This document shows, piece by piece, positions 32,058 to 43,038 of a DNA stretch of 64,000 bases. Position 1 is the first letter of the stretch; every line of letters begins with the position of its first letter. Source of the DNA: CAVVAH01 sp963746175. Lineage in GTDB: Bacteria > Actinomycetota > Actinomycetes > JACCUZ01. A model generated the notes under the pieces. The model made no database searches and was not told the DNA's origin. It was given only the letters and a program-made list of their open reading frames with translations. The position numbers were made by a program, and so were the translations under genes. The stretch spans positions 62,001 through 126,000 of the forward strand of contig CAVVAH010000001.1 of NCBI GenBank assembly GCA_963746175.1, given 5' to 3'.

Positions 32058-34205
32058 TCAGCCGGCGGCGGCCAGGGCGAACGGCAGGACCGCCGGCGCG
32101 CCGGCTCGCCGGAGCAGCGCGCCGGCGACGGTCATGGTCCAGCGGGAGTCGACCAGGTCGTCGACGAGCAGCACCGGGCCGGTCAGCCCGGGGAGCCGTG
32201 CCGCGGTCGCCGCCGGCACCGCGAACCGGTCGTGCACAGCGGCCAGCCGGAACGCGGAGTTGCCGCCCGGACCGCCGCTGGGCTCGTCGGTCGTGAGGTC
32301 GAGCGTGCCGAGGTCCGCCAGCCTGCCGAGCGCGGCGAGATGACCGGCCACCGAGGCCACGAGCTGCGGCCGGCCCAGCGACGGGACGGCAGCGACGGCG
32401 ACCGGCCGCTCGGCCCAGCCCCAGCCGCCGAGCACCTCCACGCAGGCCGCGAGCAGCCGGTCGTCGGCGGGAGCGTCCGGGGCACCGGAGGCCAGGAGCG
32501 CGCGCAACCGCTGCCCCCAGCCGAGGTCGGTGAGCCGCGCGACCACGCGACCCTCCTCGAGCCGCTCGTCCGGACCGATGCGGCCGGAGAGGGGGACGTC
32601 GAGCCGCGACATGCCGCTCGGCCACTGCGACCGCGGCTCCAGCGGCACCCCCACCTTGCGCAGGGTGCGGGTGGCCGCCTGCACCGCCCCGTCGGGCACC
32701 GTGGCGTCGTACCAGGCGCCGGCGCACCGGTCGCAGCGGCCGCAGTCGGCCGCGCCGGGGTCGTCGAGCGCCTCCTGCAGGAACCGCATCCGGCAGCCGT
32801 CGGTGCGCTGGTAGTCGAGCATCGACGCGGCCTCGGCGTCGCGGGCGGCCGCGACCCGCGAGTAGCGCTCCTCGTCGTAGGTCCACCCGGCGCCGGTGGA
32901 GACCCAGCCACCGCTGACGCGCTGCACGGCGCCCTCGACGTCGAGCACCTTGAGCAGCAGCTCGAGGCGGGTCCGCCGGACGTTGGCCACCGTCTCCAGC
33001 GCGGCCGTCGACATCGGCTTGGGCGACGACTCGGCGAGCGCCGTGAGCACGGCGTCGGCGTCGGCACGGCGCGGCATCGACGCGGTCGCGAAGTAGCGCC
33101 AGATCTCGCGGTCCTCCGACGCCGGCAGCAGCAGCACGTCGGCCCGCTCGGTCGCTCGACCGGCGCGACCCACCTGCTGGTAGTACGCCACCGGGGACGC
33201 CGGCGCACCGAGGTGCACCACGAAGCCAAGGTCCGGCTTGTCGAAACCCATGCCCAGCGCGCTCGTCGCCACCAGCGCCTTGACCTCGTTGTCGCGCAGC
33301 GCGCGCTCCAGCTGCAGCCGGTCGGCGGGGTCGGTGCGGCCGGTGTAGGCGCGCACCTCGTGGCCCGCCTCGCGCAGCAGCGCGGCGGTGTCCTCGGCCG
33401 CGGACACGGTCAGCGCGTAGACGATGCCGCTGCCGGGCAGCTCGCCGAGGCGGGCGGACAGCCAGCCGAGCCGGGCGTCGGCGGTCGGCAGCGGGAGCAC
33501 CCCGAGGCGGAGGCTGTCGCGGGCCAGCGACCCGCGCACCGTGCGCACCGGCGCCCCGCCCGCGCCCAGCTGCTCGACGACGTCGTCGACCACGCGCGCG
33601 TTCGCGGTCGCTGTCGTGGCGAGCACCGGCCGGCCGGCCGGGAGCTCGGCGAGCAGGTCGCGGATCCGCCGGTAGTCGGGCCGGAAGTCGTGCCCCCAGT
33701 CGCTGATGCAGTGCGCCTCGTCGACGACGAGCAACCCGGTCGCCTCGGCAAGCCGTGGCAGCTGCTCGTCGCGGAACCGCGGGTTGTTCAGCCGCTCGGG
33801 GCTCACCAGGAGCAGGTCGACCTCGTCGGCCGCCAGCGCTGCCGTGACCTCGGCCCACTCGTCGGCGTTCGCGGAGTTCATCGTCACGGCGCGCAACCCG
33901 GCCCGGCGGGCCGCGTCGACCTGGTCGCGCATCAGAGCCAGCAGCGGCGACACGATCAGCGTGGGGCCGCCCCCGCGGGCCCGCACCAGCGCGGTCGCGA
34001 CGAAGTAGACCGCCGACTTGCCCCAGCCCGTGCGCTGGACGACCAGCACCCGCTCACCGGCCTCGACGAGCGCGGCGACCGACTCCAGCTGGCCGTCACG
34101 GAAGGCCGCGGCCGGGTCGCCGACCAGCCGGGCCAGCAGCGTCGCAGCCTCCCCGGCGAGCGCCGTGGAGACCGTGGTGGCGGCTGCTGCGGGGGAGGGG
34201 GTCAC
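32058..34205 (-). CDS. RecQ-family DNA helicase fused to a phosphoribosyltransferase-like domain
   Basis: A 715-residue protein. The helicase part has motif I as TGWGKS (59-64), DEAH at 162-165, motif III ATTATAN, and motif VI region YYQQVGRAGRATE. A zinc-binding element DGCRMRF...DCGRCDRCAG lies near 470-500, as in RecQ. After a wedge-like region the last 60 residues contain the PRPP-binding signature PVLLVDDLVDSRWTM (677-691), a phosphoribosyltransferase-type loop. This fusion is found in actinobacterial RecQ-like proteins and its purpose is unclear. The protein should unwind branched DNA in repair. It diverges from the GNAT gene. Confidence 0.87.
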   Translation of the reverse strand: MTPSPAAAATTVSTALAGEAATLLARLVGDPAAAFRDGQLESVAALVEAGERVLVVQRTGWGKSAVYFVATALVRARGGGPTLIVSPLLALMRDQVDAARRAGLRAVTMNSANADEWAEVTAALAADEVDLLLVSPERLNNPRFRDEQLPRLAEATGLLVVDEAHCISDWGHDFRPDYRRIRDLLAELPAGRPVLATTATANARVVDDVVEQLGAGGAPVRTVRGSLARDSLRLGVLPLPTADARLGWLSARLGELPGSGIVYALTVSAAEDTAALLREAGHEVRAYTGRTDPADRLQLERALRDNEVKALVATSALGMGFDKPDLGFVVHLGAPASPVAYYQQVGRAGRATERADVLLLPASEDREIWRYFATASMPRRADADAVLTALAESSPKPMSTAALETVANVRRTRLELLLKVLDVEGAVQRVSGGWVSTGAGWTYDEERYSRVAAARDAEAASMLDYQRTDGCRMRFLQEALDDPGAADCGRCDRCAGAWYDATVPDGAVQAATRTLRKVGVPLEPRSQWPSGMSRLDVPLSGRIGPDERLEEGRVVARLTDLGWGQRLRALLASGAPDAPADDRLLAACVEVLGGWGWAERPVAVAAVPSLGRPQLVASVAGHLAALGRLADLGTLDLTTDEPSGGPGGNSAFRLAAVHDRFAVPAATAARLPGLTGPVLLVDDLVDSRWTMTVAGALLRRAGAPAVLPFALAAAG

Positions 34206-34267
34206 GCGGTCAGCCCATCACAGCCCCCGGACACGGCAACGCCCGCGCACCCGGCACGATGGCTGCC

Positions 34268-34780
34268 ATGACCGCTGAGCAGGTGAGGGTGCGCGCCGGA
34301 CGGGCAGACGACGAGGCAGCTCTGCACGCCATCGACGCCACGGGCTGGGACACGACGTCGATCTTCCCCTCGGTGCTCGCCCGGGTCGACGAGGAGCCCT
34401 TCTTCGGCGACGGCCACGGCCCGGAGGCCCACCTGGTGGCCGAGCTGGACGGCGTCGTCGCGGGCTACGCGCGGCTGCGGCCTGCGACCCCGCTCCCGGA
34501 GAGCGCGCACGTGGTGCAGGTCAACGGTCTCGCCGTCGCCCCTGCTGCGCGCGGCCGGGGGGTCGCGCTCGCGCTGCTGAGCGCCGCGGAGGACCAGGCG
34601 CGCAGCCAGGGCGCCGCGAAGGTGACCCTGCGCGTGCTCGGCACCAACACTGCCGCGCGCCGCGTCTACGAGCGCGCCGGGTACGTCGTGGAGGGCCGGC
34701 TGCGCGGCGAGTTCCGGATCGACGGGGTCGACGTCGACGACCTCCTGCTGGCCCGCTACCTGGGAACCACCGACCCCTAA
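34268..34780 (+). CDS. GNAT family N-acetyltransferase
   Basis: A 170-residue acetyltransferase. The acetyl-CoA pyrophosphate-binding motif is VNGLAVAPAARGRGVALALLSAAE near 82-105, and the C-terminal part RVLGTNTAARRVYERAGYVVEGRLRGEF is the second half of the fold. It resembles RimI/RimJ-like proteins; the acceptor is unknown. ATG 34268 is used; an in-frame ATG at 34259 overlaps a CACGAT box that could be a -10 element, in which case the gene is leaderless from 34268. It diverges from RecQ and is followed by a 713-bp region rich in inverted repeats. Confidence 0.85.
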   Translation: MTAEQVRVRAGRADDEAALHAIDATGWDTTSIFPSVLARVDEEPFFGDGHGPEAHLVAELDGVVAGYARLRPATPLPESAHVVQVNGLAVAPAARGRGVALALLSAAEDQARSQGAAKVTLRVLGTNTAARRVYERAGYVVEGRLRGEFRIDGVDVDDLLLARYLGTTDP

Positions 34781-34940
34781 CCGGGTGGTCGCCACCGATC
34801 CCGGCGGGTGCCGCGTACGGCGACGACGGCTCGGGGGGACGTGCGCCGGGCAGCGCTGGGCGGTCAGCTGCGCGGACAGGCGGCGCTCACGGCGCGCATC
34901 AGGTCCAGGTGCCGGCGGCGGTGCAGCCGCGGGACGGCAG

Positions 34941-35003
34941 GGAACCGGGTCGTGATGTTTAACAGCATGTCAGTGGAAAAACTCGTCATCACGTCCCGGT
35001 CCC
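34941..35003. repeat. Long-stem inverted repeat with AT-rich loop
   Basis: Arms 34941-34957 and 34987-35003 pair over 17 positions with two mismatches; the cores are ACCGGGTCGTGATG and CATCACGTCCCGGT. The 29-nt loop (TTTAACAGCATG...) is unusually AT-rich. It could be a bidirectional terminator or a decayed mobile unit. Confidence 0.65.
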
Positions 35004-35035
35004 ACCACGGCGTGTCGCGAGCACATGACAGCGGA

Positions 35036-35080
35036 TCTTGAGACGACCCGCCGGTTCCGACCGGCGCCTGCGTCTCAAGA
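35036..35080. repeat. Two-tier hairpin
   Basis: Outer arms TCTTGAGACG (35036-35045) and CGTCTCAAGA (35071-35080) are perfect. Inner arms CGCCGGT (35049-35055) and ACCGGCG (35060-35066) are also perfect with loop TCCG. Same two-tier design as repeat family 2 but a different sequence. Confidence 0.75.
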
Positions 35081-35225
35081 GCCCGGCGGGGTGCATCGCT
35101 GTCCCGCCGTCGCGGGTCGTCTCCGCCCGCGCGCCGCCAGCGGGCATCCGTCAGAGCGCCAAGGACGCGGACGCTCCGCCGTCATGCCTCTCGCCGTCGG
35201 TCCCTGGCACGCGGTGCCACGCCGA

Positions 35226-35314
35226 AAATGATCACGGTCCCGTGATCATTGCGACCCGACCGCGGTGAATTCACCACGGTCGGCGGCAAATGATCACGGT
35301 CCCGTGATCATTTG
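35226..35314. repeat. Palindromic repeat family 1, copy B
   Basis: Two identical palindromes TGATCACGGTCCCGTGATCA at 35229-35248 and 35291-35310, 62 bp apart, flank a central 24-bp dyad (35258-35281, one mismatch, centred on GAATTC). The outer edges AAATGATC and GATCATTTG make the whole unit a near-perfect inverted repeat. Left flank GGACGCTCCG...CGGTCCCTG (from about 35168) is shared with copy C. Confidence 0.95.
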
Positions 35315-35439
35315 TGGGGACGAGGGAACGCCGTGGCGACGGCGGGAGAGCTGGGGCCGGCGTCCCGAGCCGCACTCTCCTCCGAGCCGTTCTTCGATCT
35401 GACCCGCACCCACGACGGCGGCTGCGCGGGGCTCCGACC

Positions 35440-35478
35440 GGAGAGCGATCGTGGCTCAGGACGCCACGATCGATCTCC
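35440..35478 (-). terminator. Terminator hairpin downstream of the GH3 beta-glucosidase gene
   Basis: Arms GGAGAGCGATCGTGGC (35440-35455) and GCCACGATCGATCTCC (35463-35478) pair over 16 positions with one mismatch and a 7-nt loop, 15 bp past the GH3 stop. There is no U tract. Confidence 0.65.
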
Positions 35479-35493
35479 GATCCTCGTGAACGG

Positions 35494-37809
35494 CTACCGG
35501 ACGGTGAACGACTCCTTCTGGGTCGTGGCCGACGAGTCGCCGGCGTACACGTCGATCCGGCCGCTCTCGACGACGAACCGGCCCTCGTTGTCGTAGAACC
35601 CGAAGTCCGACTTGTCGAGGTGGAAGGTGACCTTCTCGGTCTGCCCGGCTGCCAGCGGCACCCGCTGGAACCCGCGCAACCGCTTCACCGGCTGGGACAG
35701 GCTCGCGACCGGGTCGTTGATGTACAGCTGGACGACCTCCTCACCGGCCTTGGTGCCGGTGTTCGTCACCGTGACCGTCGCGGTCACCGTGCCGTTGCGC
35801 CCGATGGTGGTCGGGGTCAGCACCGGCTTGCTCACGTCGAACGTCGTGTACGAGAGGCCGTAGCCGAACTCGAACAACGGGTTGCACGAGGCGATGTCGC
35901 GGTAGCGCGAGTTGTACTTCGACCCGGCGTCGCACGGCCGCCCGGTGGGCTCGTGGTTGTAGTAGATCGGGACCTGGCCGACCCGGCGGGGGAAGCTGAC
36001 CGGCAGCTTGCCGCCCGGGTTGACCGTGCCGAACACCACGTCGGCCACGCTGTTGCCGGCCTCGACGCCCGGGAACCATGCCTCGAGCATCGCCGGCGAC
36101 GACGCCACCGCGTCGCCGAGGGTGAGCGGGCGGCCGTTGAAGAGCACGACCACGAACGGCTTGCCGGTCGCCTTGATGGCCTCGATGAGCTCCTGCTGCT
36201 TGCCGGGCAGGTCGATGTCGCTGCGGGAGGCAGCCTCACCACTCATCTCGCGGGTCTCGCCGAGGGCCAGCACCACCTGGTCGGCGGCGTCCGCCGCGGC
36301 CGTCGCCGCCGCGAGGTCGATCTCGCCGCAGACGTCAGTGGTGTCGTCGTTGGCCGGCGGCTCGAGGTTCTTCCGGTTGCACGCCTGGGTGAACGTCGCC
36401 GAGGAGGACTGCGCCTTGATGCCCGTGTAGACGGACACGGCGTCCTCGTCCTCGCCACGGCCCCACCACGGCCCGAGCATGTCGTGCTGGTCGTCGCCGA
36501 ACGGCCCGATGACCGCGGTCTTCTTCGCCGCGTCGAACGGCAACGTCGCGTTGTCGTTCTTCAGAAGCACCATCGAGCGGGCGCCTGCGGTCCGCGCTGC
36601 CTGCCGGTCGTCCGGCGTGAGGAAGCTGGCCTCGTCGGTCGCCGTCGCCACGTCGACGTACGGGTGCTCGAACAGCCCGGCGCGGAACTTCACCCGCAGG
36701 ATGCGGCGGACCGCGTCGTTGAGCCGGCTCATGCGGATCCGGTGGTCGGCCAGCAGCTGCTCGCCGTAGTCCCGGACGAAGGTGCTCACCATCTCGGAGT
36801 CGGTGCCGGCGTTGAGAGCCAGCGCGGCCGCGCTCGGTCCGTCCGCGGCCACGCCGTGCCCGCAGGACCCCTCGTTCGGCTCGACCGGGGGACAGACCCG
36901 CAGCTCGGCGAGCGCGGTGTAGTCGCTCTCGACGAAGCCGTCGAAGCCCCACTCCTTCTTGAGGATCGACGTCTCGGTCTCGTGGTCCGCGCAGCCCGGG
37001 ACGCCGTTGATCGCGTTGAACGAGCACATGACGGTGTCGGCGCCGGCATCCACCGCGGCCTTGAACGGCGGCAGGTAGAGGTTGCGCAGCCGCGCCTCGC
37101 TCATGTCGGTCGTGTTGTAGTCGCGACCGCCCTCGGGCTGGCCGTACGCCGCGAAGTGCTTGACGCTCGCCACGACCTTGTCCGGCGCCGAGTAGTCGTT
37201 GCCCTGGTCACCCTGGACCCGGGCGGCTGCCATCGCCGCACCGAGGTACGGGTCCTCGCCCGCACCCTCCGAGATGCGGCCCCAGCGCGGCTCGTGCGAG
37301 ACGTCGACCATCGGGCTGTAGACCTGCTTCAGTCCGACGACGGCGGACTCGCGGGCGCCGATGGCGGCGTCGGTACGGGCCACCTCCGGGTCGAACGAGC
37401 TGGCCGTGCCGAGCGGGATCGGGAAGATCGTGCGGTAGCCGTGGATGGTGTCGAACGCGAACAGGATCGGGATGTGCAGCCGGGACTGCTCCACGGCGAC
37501 GTGCTGGAAGTGGTTGATCCTCTCGGGGTCGGTGAGACTGAACACCGATCCGACGCCTGCCGTGGCCTCGTCGTCGTTGATCTGCCAGTCGGCGAGCAGC
37601 TGCACCTGCTGCAGCTTCTCCTCGGTGGTCATCCGCTTCAGCAGCGCGTTGACGCGGTTCTCGACCGACGCGCTGGCGCGGGTCCGCGTCGGCGACAGCG
37701 CCGCCTCGTCCGCGGACCTCGTCCCTGCCACCACGCCCGTGGTGGCAGCCACGGTGCCGAGCACTGCCGTCGCCGCCACCACGACCAGCCGGATCCGTCC
37801 TCGCGTCAT
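35494..37809 (-). CDS. Secreted glycoside hydrolase family 3 beta-glucosidase (BglX-like)
   Basis: A 771-residue exported enzyme. Residues 1-30 form a signal peptide (MTRGRIRLVVVAATAVLGTVAATTGVVAG). The GH3 N-terminal barrel follows with the KHFAAYG motif and the nucleophile Asp in WGFDGFVESDYTAL at about 295-310. The GH3 C-terminal domain (MVLLKNDNATLPF onward, with GETREMSGEAASR providing the acid/base region) and a fibronectin-III-like domain (from about 660) complete the BglX architecture. It releases glucose from beta-glucosides outside the cell. The ATG at 37809 begins the signal peptide. A terminator hairpin follows the stop. Confidence 0.9.
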   Translation of the reverse strand: MTRGRIRLVVVAATAVLGTVAATTGVVAGTRSADEAALSPTRTRASASVENRVNALLKRMTTEEKLQQVQLLADWQINDDEATAGVGSVFSLTDPERINHFQHVAVEQSRLHIPILFAFDTIHGYRTIFPIPLGTASSFDPEVARTDAAIGARESAVVGLKQVYSPMVDVSHEPRWGRISEGAGEDPYLGAAMAAARVQGDQGNDYSAPDKVVASVKHFAAYGQPEGGRDYNTTDMSEARLRNLYLPPFKAAVDAGADTVMCSFNAINGVPGCADHETETSILKKEWGFDGFVESDYTALAELRVCPPVEPNEGSCGHGVAADGPSAAALALNAGTDSEMVSTFVRDYGEQLLADHRIRMSRLNDAVRRILRVKFRAGLFEHPYVDVATATDEASFLTPDDRQAARTAGARSMVLLKNDNATLPFDAAKKTAVIGPFGDDQHDMLGPWWGRGEDEDAVSVYTGIKAQSSSATFTQACNRKNLEPPANDDTTDVCGEIDLAAATAAADAADQVVLALGETREMSGEAASRSDIDLPGKQQELIEAIKATGKPFVVVLFNGRPLTLGDAVASSPAMLEAWFPGVEAGNSVADVVFGTVNPGGKLPVSFPRRVGQVPIYYNHEPTGRPCDAGSKYNSRYRDIASCNPLFEFGYGLSYTTFDVSKPVLTPTTIGRNGTVTATVTVTNTGTKAGEEVVQLYINDPVASLSQPVKRLRGFQRVPLAAGQTEKVTFHLDKSDFGFYDNEGRFVVESGRIDVYAGDSSATTQKESFTVR

Positions 37810-37916
37810 GGCACCAACCCTTCGTTGTCGAAGGTCGGTCGGAGGGCCGGCCGGCCGAAGGGGTCCTGAGCCTGCGGAGCGTGGATGAAACCCGGCTGCG
37901 GGTAAAGTCTCGCGTC

Positions 37917-38843
37917 CTAGACGTGCGGGGAGACCTCGGCAGCCAGCAGCCGGAGGTGGTCGAGGTCGGCGAGGTCCAGCACCTGCAGGTAGACGCGGGA
38001 GGCGCCCAGCCCGCCCAGTCGGCCGACCTTGTCCACGACCTCGGCCGGCGTGCCGGCCAGTCCCGCGGCCCGGATCCAGTCGAGCTCGTTGCCGCCGGCG
38101 TCGGCCCGGCGCCGTACCTCCGCCTCGTCCGTCCCGACCGCGAGGGTCTGCGCACACGACAGCACGAGGGACGCCGGGTCGCGACCGGCCGCCTCGCAGG
38201 CCCGGCGGGCCCGCTCGAAGCTGGCTGCCACGACCTCCGGGGTGTCGAAGGGCACGTTGTACTCCGCGGCGAAGCGCGCCGCCAGCTCCGGTGTCCGCCG
38301 CTTGCCCTTGCCGCCGATGACGACCGGGAGCGGGGACTGCACCGGCTTCGGCAGGCCGGGTGAGTCGGTGAGGGTGTAGTGCGTCCCGGCGAAGGAGAAC
38401 GTCTCGCCGGGCGGGGTCGCCCACAGCCCGGTGACGACGGCCAGCTGCTCCTCGAGCAGGTCGAACCGTTCGCCGACGGGCGGGAACGGCACGCCGTACG
38501 ACGTGTGCTCGGTGTCGAACCAGCCGCTGCCGAGCCCCAGCTCGACCCGGCCGCCGCTCATCGCGTCGACGGTCGCCACCGCGATCGCCAGTGGCCCCGG
38601 CAGCCGGAAAGTCGCCGACGAGACCATCGTGCCCAGCCGGATCCGCGTGGTGTCCCGGGCCAGCCCGGCGAGCACCACCCAGGCGTCGGTGGAGCCCGGG
38701 CCGGGGTCGCCGTCGCCGATGCGCTGGAGGTGGTCGGAGCGGAAGAACGCGTCGAAGCCGAGCCGCTCCGCCTCCCGGGCCACGGCCAGCAGGTCGTCGT
38801 AGGTGGCGCCCTGCTGGGGCTCGGTCATGATCCGCAGCTGCAT
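37917..38843 (-). CDS. LLM class F420-dependent oxidoreductase
   Basis: A 308-residue luciferase-like protein of the F420-dependent type. Visible blocks are EAERLGFDAFFRSDHLQRIG (about 25-44), IRLGTMVSSATFRLPGPLAIAVATVDAMSGGRVELGLGSGWFDTEH (70-113) and PLPVVIGGKGKRRTPELAARFAAEYN (170-196), all typical of this group. The natural substrate is unknown. It is followed by the GH3 gene (107 bp) and preceded by phosphoglucomutase (26 bp) on the same strand, so at least pgm and this gene are probably co-transcribed. Confidence 0.86.
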   Translation of the reverse strand: MQLRIMTEPQQGATYDDLLAVAREAERLGFDAFFRSDHLQRIGDGDPGPGSTDAWVVLAGLARDTTRIRLGTMVSSATFRLPGPLAIAVATVDAMSGGRVELGLGSGWFDTEHTSYGVPFPPVGERFDLLEEQLAVVTGLWATPPGETFSFAGTHYTLTDSPGLPKPVQSPLPVVIGGKGKRRTPELAARFAAEYNVPFDTPEVVAASFERARRACEAAGRDPASLVLSCAQTLAVGTDEAEVRRRADAGGNELDWIRAAGLAGTPAEVVDKVGRLGGLGASRVYLQVLDLADLDHLRLLAAEVSPHV

Positions 38844-38869
38844 GCGCCCTGCCTACCCGCCAGGTCGAG

Positions 38870-40537
<1,668 letters not shown>

Positions 40538-40585
40538 GCCGGTCAGCGTGTCAGACTGCGGCGTCGTGCGGGAGCGGGGAGGTGC

Positions 40586-42964
40586 GTGCGGTTGACCGAC
40601 GGTGCGGGAAGTGGCCCCGCCGCCGAGCCGGGTCCCGGCGACCGCCGCGTCGACCTCGTCATGGCGGCCGGCGGCCTGGGCTGGTTCGACTGGCAGGTGC
40701 GGGTCGACCACCTCGAGCTCGACGCCCGCGCCCACGAGCTCTACGGCCTCGACGCGGAGTCGTTCGACCACCGGGTGGGCTCGTTCTGGAAGGTCGTGCA
40801 CCCGGAGGACCGGCCCGGCGTGGAGGCGACGGTCCAGGCGGCCCTGGACGCCTGCTCTGACTACCTGGCCGAGCACCGCGTGGTGCTCCCGGACGGCGCG
40901 GTGCGCTGGGTCGAGGCGCGAGGCCGGGTGGAGGCGGGCGACGACGGCGCGGCGACACGGATGCTCGGGGTGGCCCGCGACACCAGCGACCAGCGGCTCG
41001 CCCGGGACACGGTGGCGCGGGCCCTGGAGCACATGGCCGACGGGTTCCTCTCGGTCGACGGCCGGTGGACCGTCACGTACGCGAACAAGAACGCCGAGGT
41101 GTTCGTCGGTCCGGCGTCGCAGGCGCTCGGACGGACGCTGTGGGAGGTCTGGCCGCACCTCACCTCCGGCTACCAGGCGGTGGTGCGCCAGGCGGCCGAC
41201 ACCGGTCAGACCCGCACCTTCGACAAGTTCGTCGTGGAGCGAGAGGCCTGGTACCGGATCCGCGTCGTCCCCCACCAGGACGGGCTCTCGCTGTTCGCCG
41301 CCGACGTCACCGCGGCCAAGGCTGCCGACCTCGAGCGCGATCGTGCGATCACGCGGCCGGACCAGGCGCGCGCCGTGCTCGCCTACAGTGCAGCGCTCGC
41401 CGAGGCCGACAGCGTCGACGACGTCATCGGCGTGGTGGCGACGCTGGTGCTGCCCGCCTTCGGGGCCGGCGGCGTGCTGGTCTCCCTCCTCGACGGCAGC
41501 CGGCTGACGCTGTCCGGCCACGCCGGCTACCCGCCGGAAGCCGTGCAGATGCTCGGCCGTCTCGGCGTGGACGACGACAACCCGATCTCGCGCACCCTGC
41601 GTAGCCGGGAGCCGCTGTTCCTGCCGTCGCGGGGCGCGTACCTCGGACTGTTCCCGGACCGGGAGCCGCTGATCGACGCGACGCGCAAGAACGCCTGGGC
41701 CTTCCTGCCGCTCACGGTCTCCGGACGCACCCTCGGCACCTTGACGATCTCCTTCGCCGAGGCCCGCGACTTCGCGCCCGAGGAGCAGTCGCTCCTCGTC
41801 AGCGTCGCCGGTCTGCTCGCGCAGACCCTGGCGCGGGCGCGGCTGCGCGACGCCGAGCGCACCCTCGCCGCCGAGCTGCAGCAGCAGCTGCTGCCCCGGG
41901 CACTGCCGCAGCCGCCCGGTCTCACCACGACGGCGCGCTACCTGGCGGCGACCGACGGGATGGGCGTCGGCGGCGACTGGTACGACGTCCTGGAGCTGCC
42001 GGGGCAACGGGTCTCGGTCGTGATCGGCGACGTCCAGGGCCACTCGATGCAGGCCGCCGCGGTGATGGGTCAGCTCCGCAACGCTCTGCGCGCCTACGCG
42101 GCCGAGGGCCACGAGCCGGCCGCGGTCATGTCACGAAGCAACCGGCTGATGCTCGAGCTGGACTCCGGTGTCTTCGCGACCTGCGCCATCGTCACCGTCG
42201 ACCTGCGCACGGCGACGGCGGAGGTCGTCCTCGCGGGACATCCCCCGCCGCTCCGGTACGCCGAGTCTGGGGCTGTCGACTCCCTGGAGGCGCCGGTCGG
42301 GCCACCGCTCGGCGTCGTGGCGGGGGAGGAGTACCGCCCGTCGCGCGTCGACCTCGACCTCGGCGACGTCCTGGTCCTCTTCACCGACGGGCTGGTCGAG
42401 GACTCGGCCCGCAGCTACGAGACCGGGCTCGCCACGGTCCGCGCGACCCTGGCCGAGGGCCGCGGCGGTGACCTCGAGGACGTGGCCGACCGCCTGCTCG
42501 CGGCCGCCGTCGACACCGGGCACCTCTCCGACGACGTGGCACTGCTTGTCGTACGCCACGACGGGCTGCCCGCCGAGGCGCGACCGGAGCACGACCGGAC
42601 CACGATCGACCGGCTGGACCCCCGCGCGGCCCGGTCCGCGCGCGACTTCATCGCCCGCCACGTCGCCGAGCCGGAGCTCACCGACCTGCGCGAGACCGCC
42701 GTCCTGCTGGTCTCCGAAGTGGTGACCAACGCCTTGCGGCACACCGACGGCAACGTCGACCTCGCGCTGTGGCGGTTCCAGGACCGGGTCCGCGTCGAGG
42801 TCTCCGACGAGACGTCCCGGTCCCCTGTCGCGTCGCGCGCCGGGCTGCTCGACGAGTCCGGCCGCGGGGTCCCGCTGATGGACGCCCTCAGCGACCGGTG
42901 GGGCACCTCGCCGCACGGCGAGGGCAAGGTCGTCTGGTTCGAGCTCGACCTCCCGCTCACCTGA
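40586..42964 (+). CDS. PAS-PAS-GAF-PP2C phosphatase with C-terminal HATPase (SpoIIE/RsbU-RsbW type)
   Basis: A 792-residue signalling protein. Order of parts: PAS with PAC (about 22-130, GLGWFDWQVRVDHLELDARAHELYGLD), second PAS (135-245, FLSVDGRWTVTYANKNAEVF), GAF (255-425), SpoIIE-type PP2C phosphatase (430-650) with metal-binding GVGGDWYDV and IGDVQGHS, and a histidine-kinase-like ATPase (660-790) with the N-box SEVVTNALRHT. Such proteins dephosphorylate anti-anti-sigma factors and can also phosphorylate them, so this is a complete partner-switching module responding to a ligand or redox cue. GTG 40586 follows GGGGAGG; TTG 40592 is an alternative. No sigma factor gene is adjacent. Confidence 0.85.
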   Translation: MRLTDGAGSGPAAEPGPGDRRVDLVMAAGGLGWFDWQVRVDHLELDARAHELYGLDAESFDHRVGSFWKVVHPEDRPGVEATVQAALDACSDYLAEHRVVLPDGAVRWVEARGRVEAGDDGAATRMLGVARDTSDQRLARDTVARALEHMADGFLSVDGRWTVTYANKNAEVFVGPASQALGRTLWEVWPHLTSGYQAVVRQAADTGQTRTFDKFVVEREAWYRIRVVPHQDGLSLFAADVTAAKAADLERDRAITRPDQARAVLAYSAALAEADSVDDVIGVVATLVLPAFGAGGVLVSLLDGSRLTLSGHAGYPPEAVQMLGRLGVDDDNPISRTLRSREPLFLPSRGAYLGLFPDREPLIDATRKNAWAFLPLTVSGRTLGTLTISFAEARDFAPEEQSLLVSVAGLLAQTLARARLRDAERTLAAELQQQLLPRALPQPPGLTTTARYLAATDGMGVGGDWYDVLELPGQRVSVVIGDVQGHSMQAAAVMGQLRNALRAYAAEGHEPAAVMSRSNRLMLELDSGVFATCAIVTVDLRTATAEVVLAGHPPPLRYAESGAVDSLEAPVGPPLGVVAGEEYRPSRVDLDLGDVLVLFTDGLVEDSARSYETGLATVRATLAEGRGGDLEDVADRLLAAAVDTGHLSDDVALLVVRHDGLPAEARPEHDRTTIDRLDPRAARSARDFIARHVAEPELTDLRETAVLLVSEVVTNALRHTDGNVDLALWRFQDRVRVEVSDETSRSPVASRAGLLDESGRGVPLMDALSDRWGTSPHGEGKVVWFELDLPLT

Positions 42965-43038
42965 CCACCTGGACGCCGCGGGCGACGCGGCGCACTCTGG
43001 CAGCCGGAGCGGCGGGGTGCAGACGTTCGGGAGGTGCC

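Larger units (their letters stand above)
34781..35493. other. 713-bp gene-free convergent region rich in inverted repeats
   Basis: No coding region is supported between the GNAT and GH3 stop codons. It holds, in order, a long-stem inverted repeat (34941-35003), a second two-tier hairpin (35036-35080), repeat family 1 copy B with extended left flank (about 35168-35314), and a terminator hairpin for the GH3 gene (35440-35478). The loop at 34958-34986 is noticeably AT-rich for this genome. Confidence 0.75.

Noticed and set aside
34808..35041. Short plus-strand open frames in the 34.8-35.5 kb gap
   Set aside because: They are Arg/Ser-rich, lack conserved sequence and ribosome-binding sites, and run across inverted repeats.
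35226..35314. tRNA or small structured RNA gene at the family 1 palindromes
   Set aside because: The folds are simple symmetric hairpins with 2-nt loops in DNA notation, with no cloverleaf, no anticodon arm and no promoter. They are better explained as DNA-level repeats.
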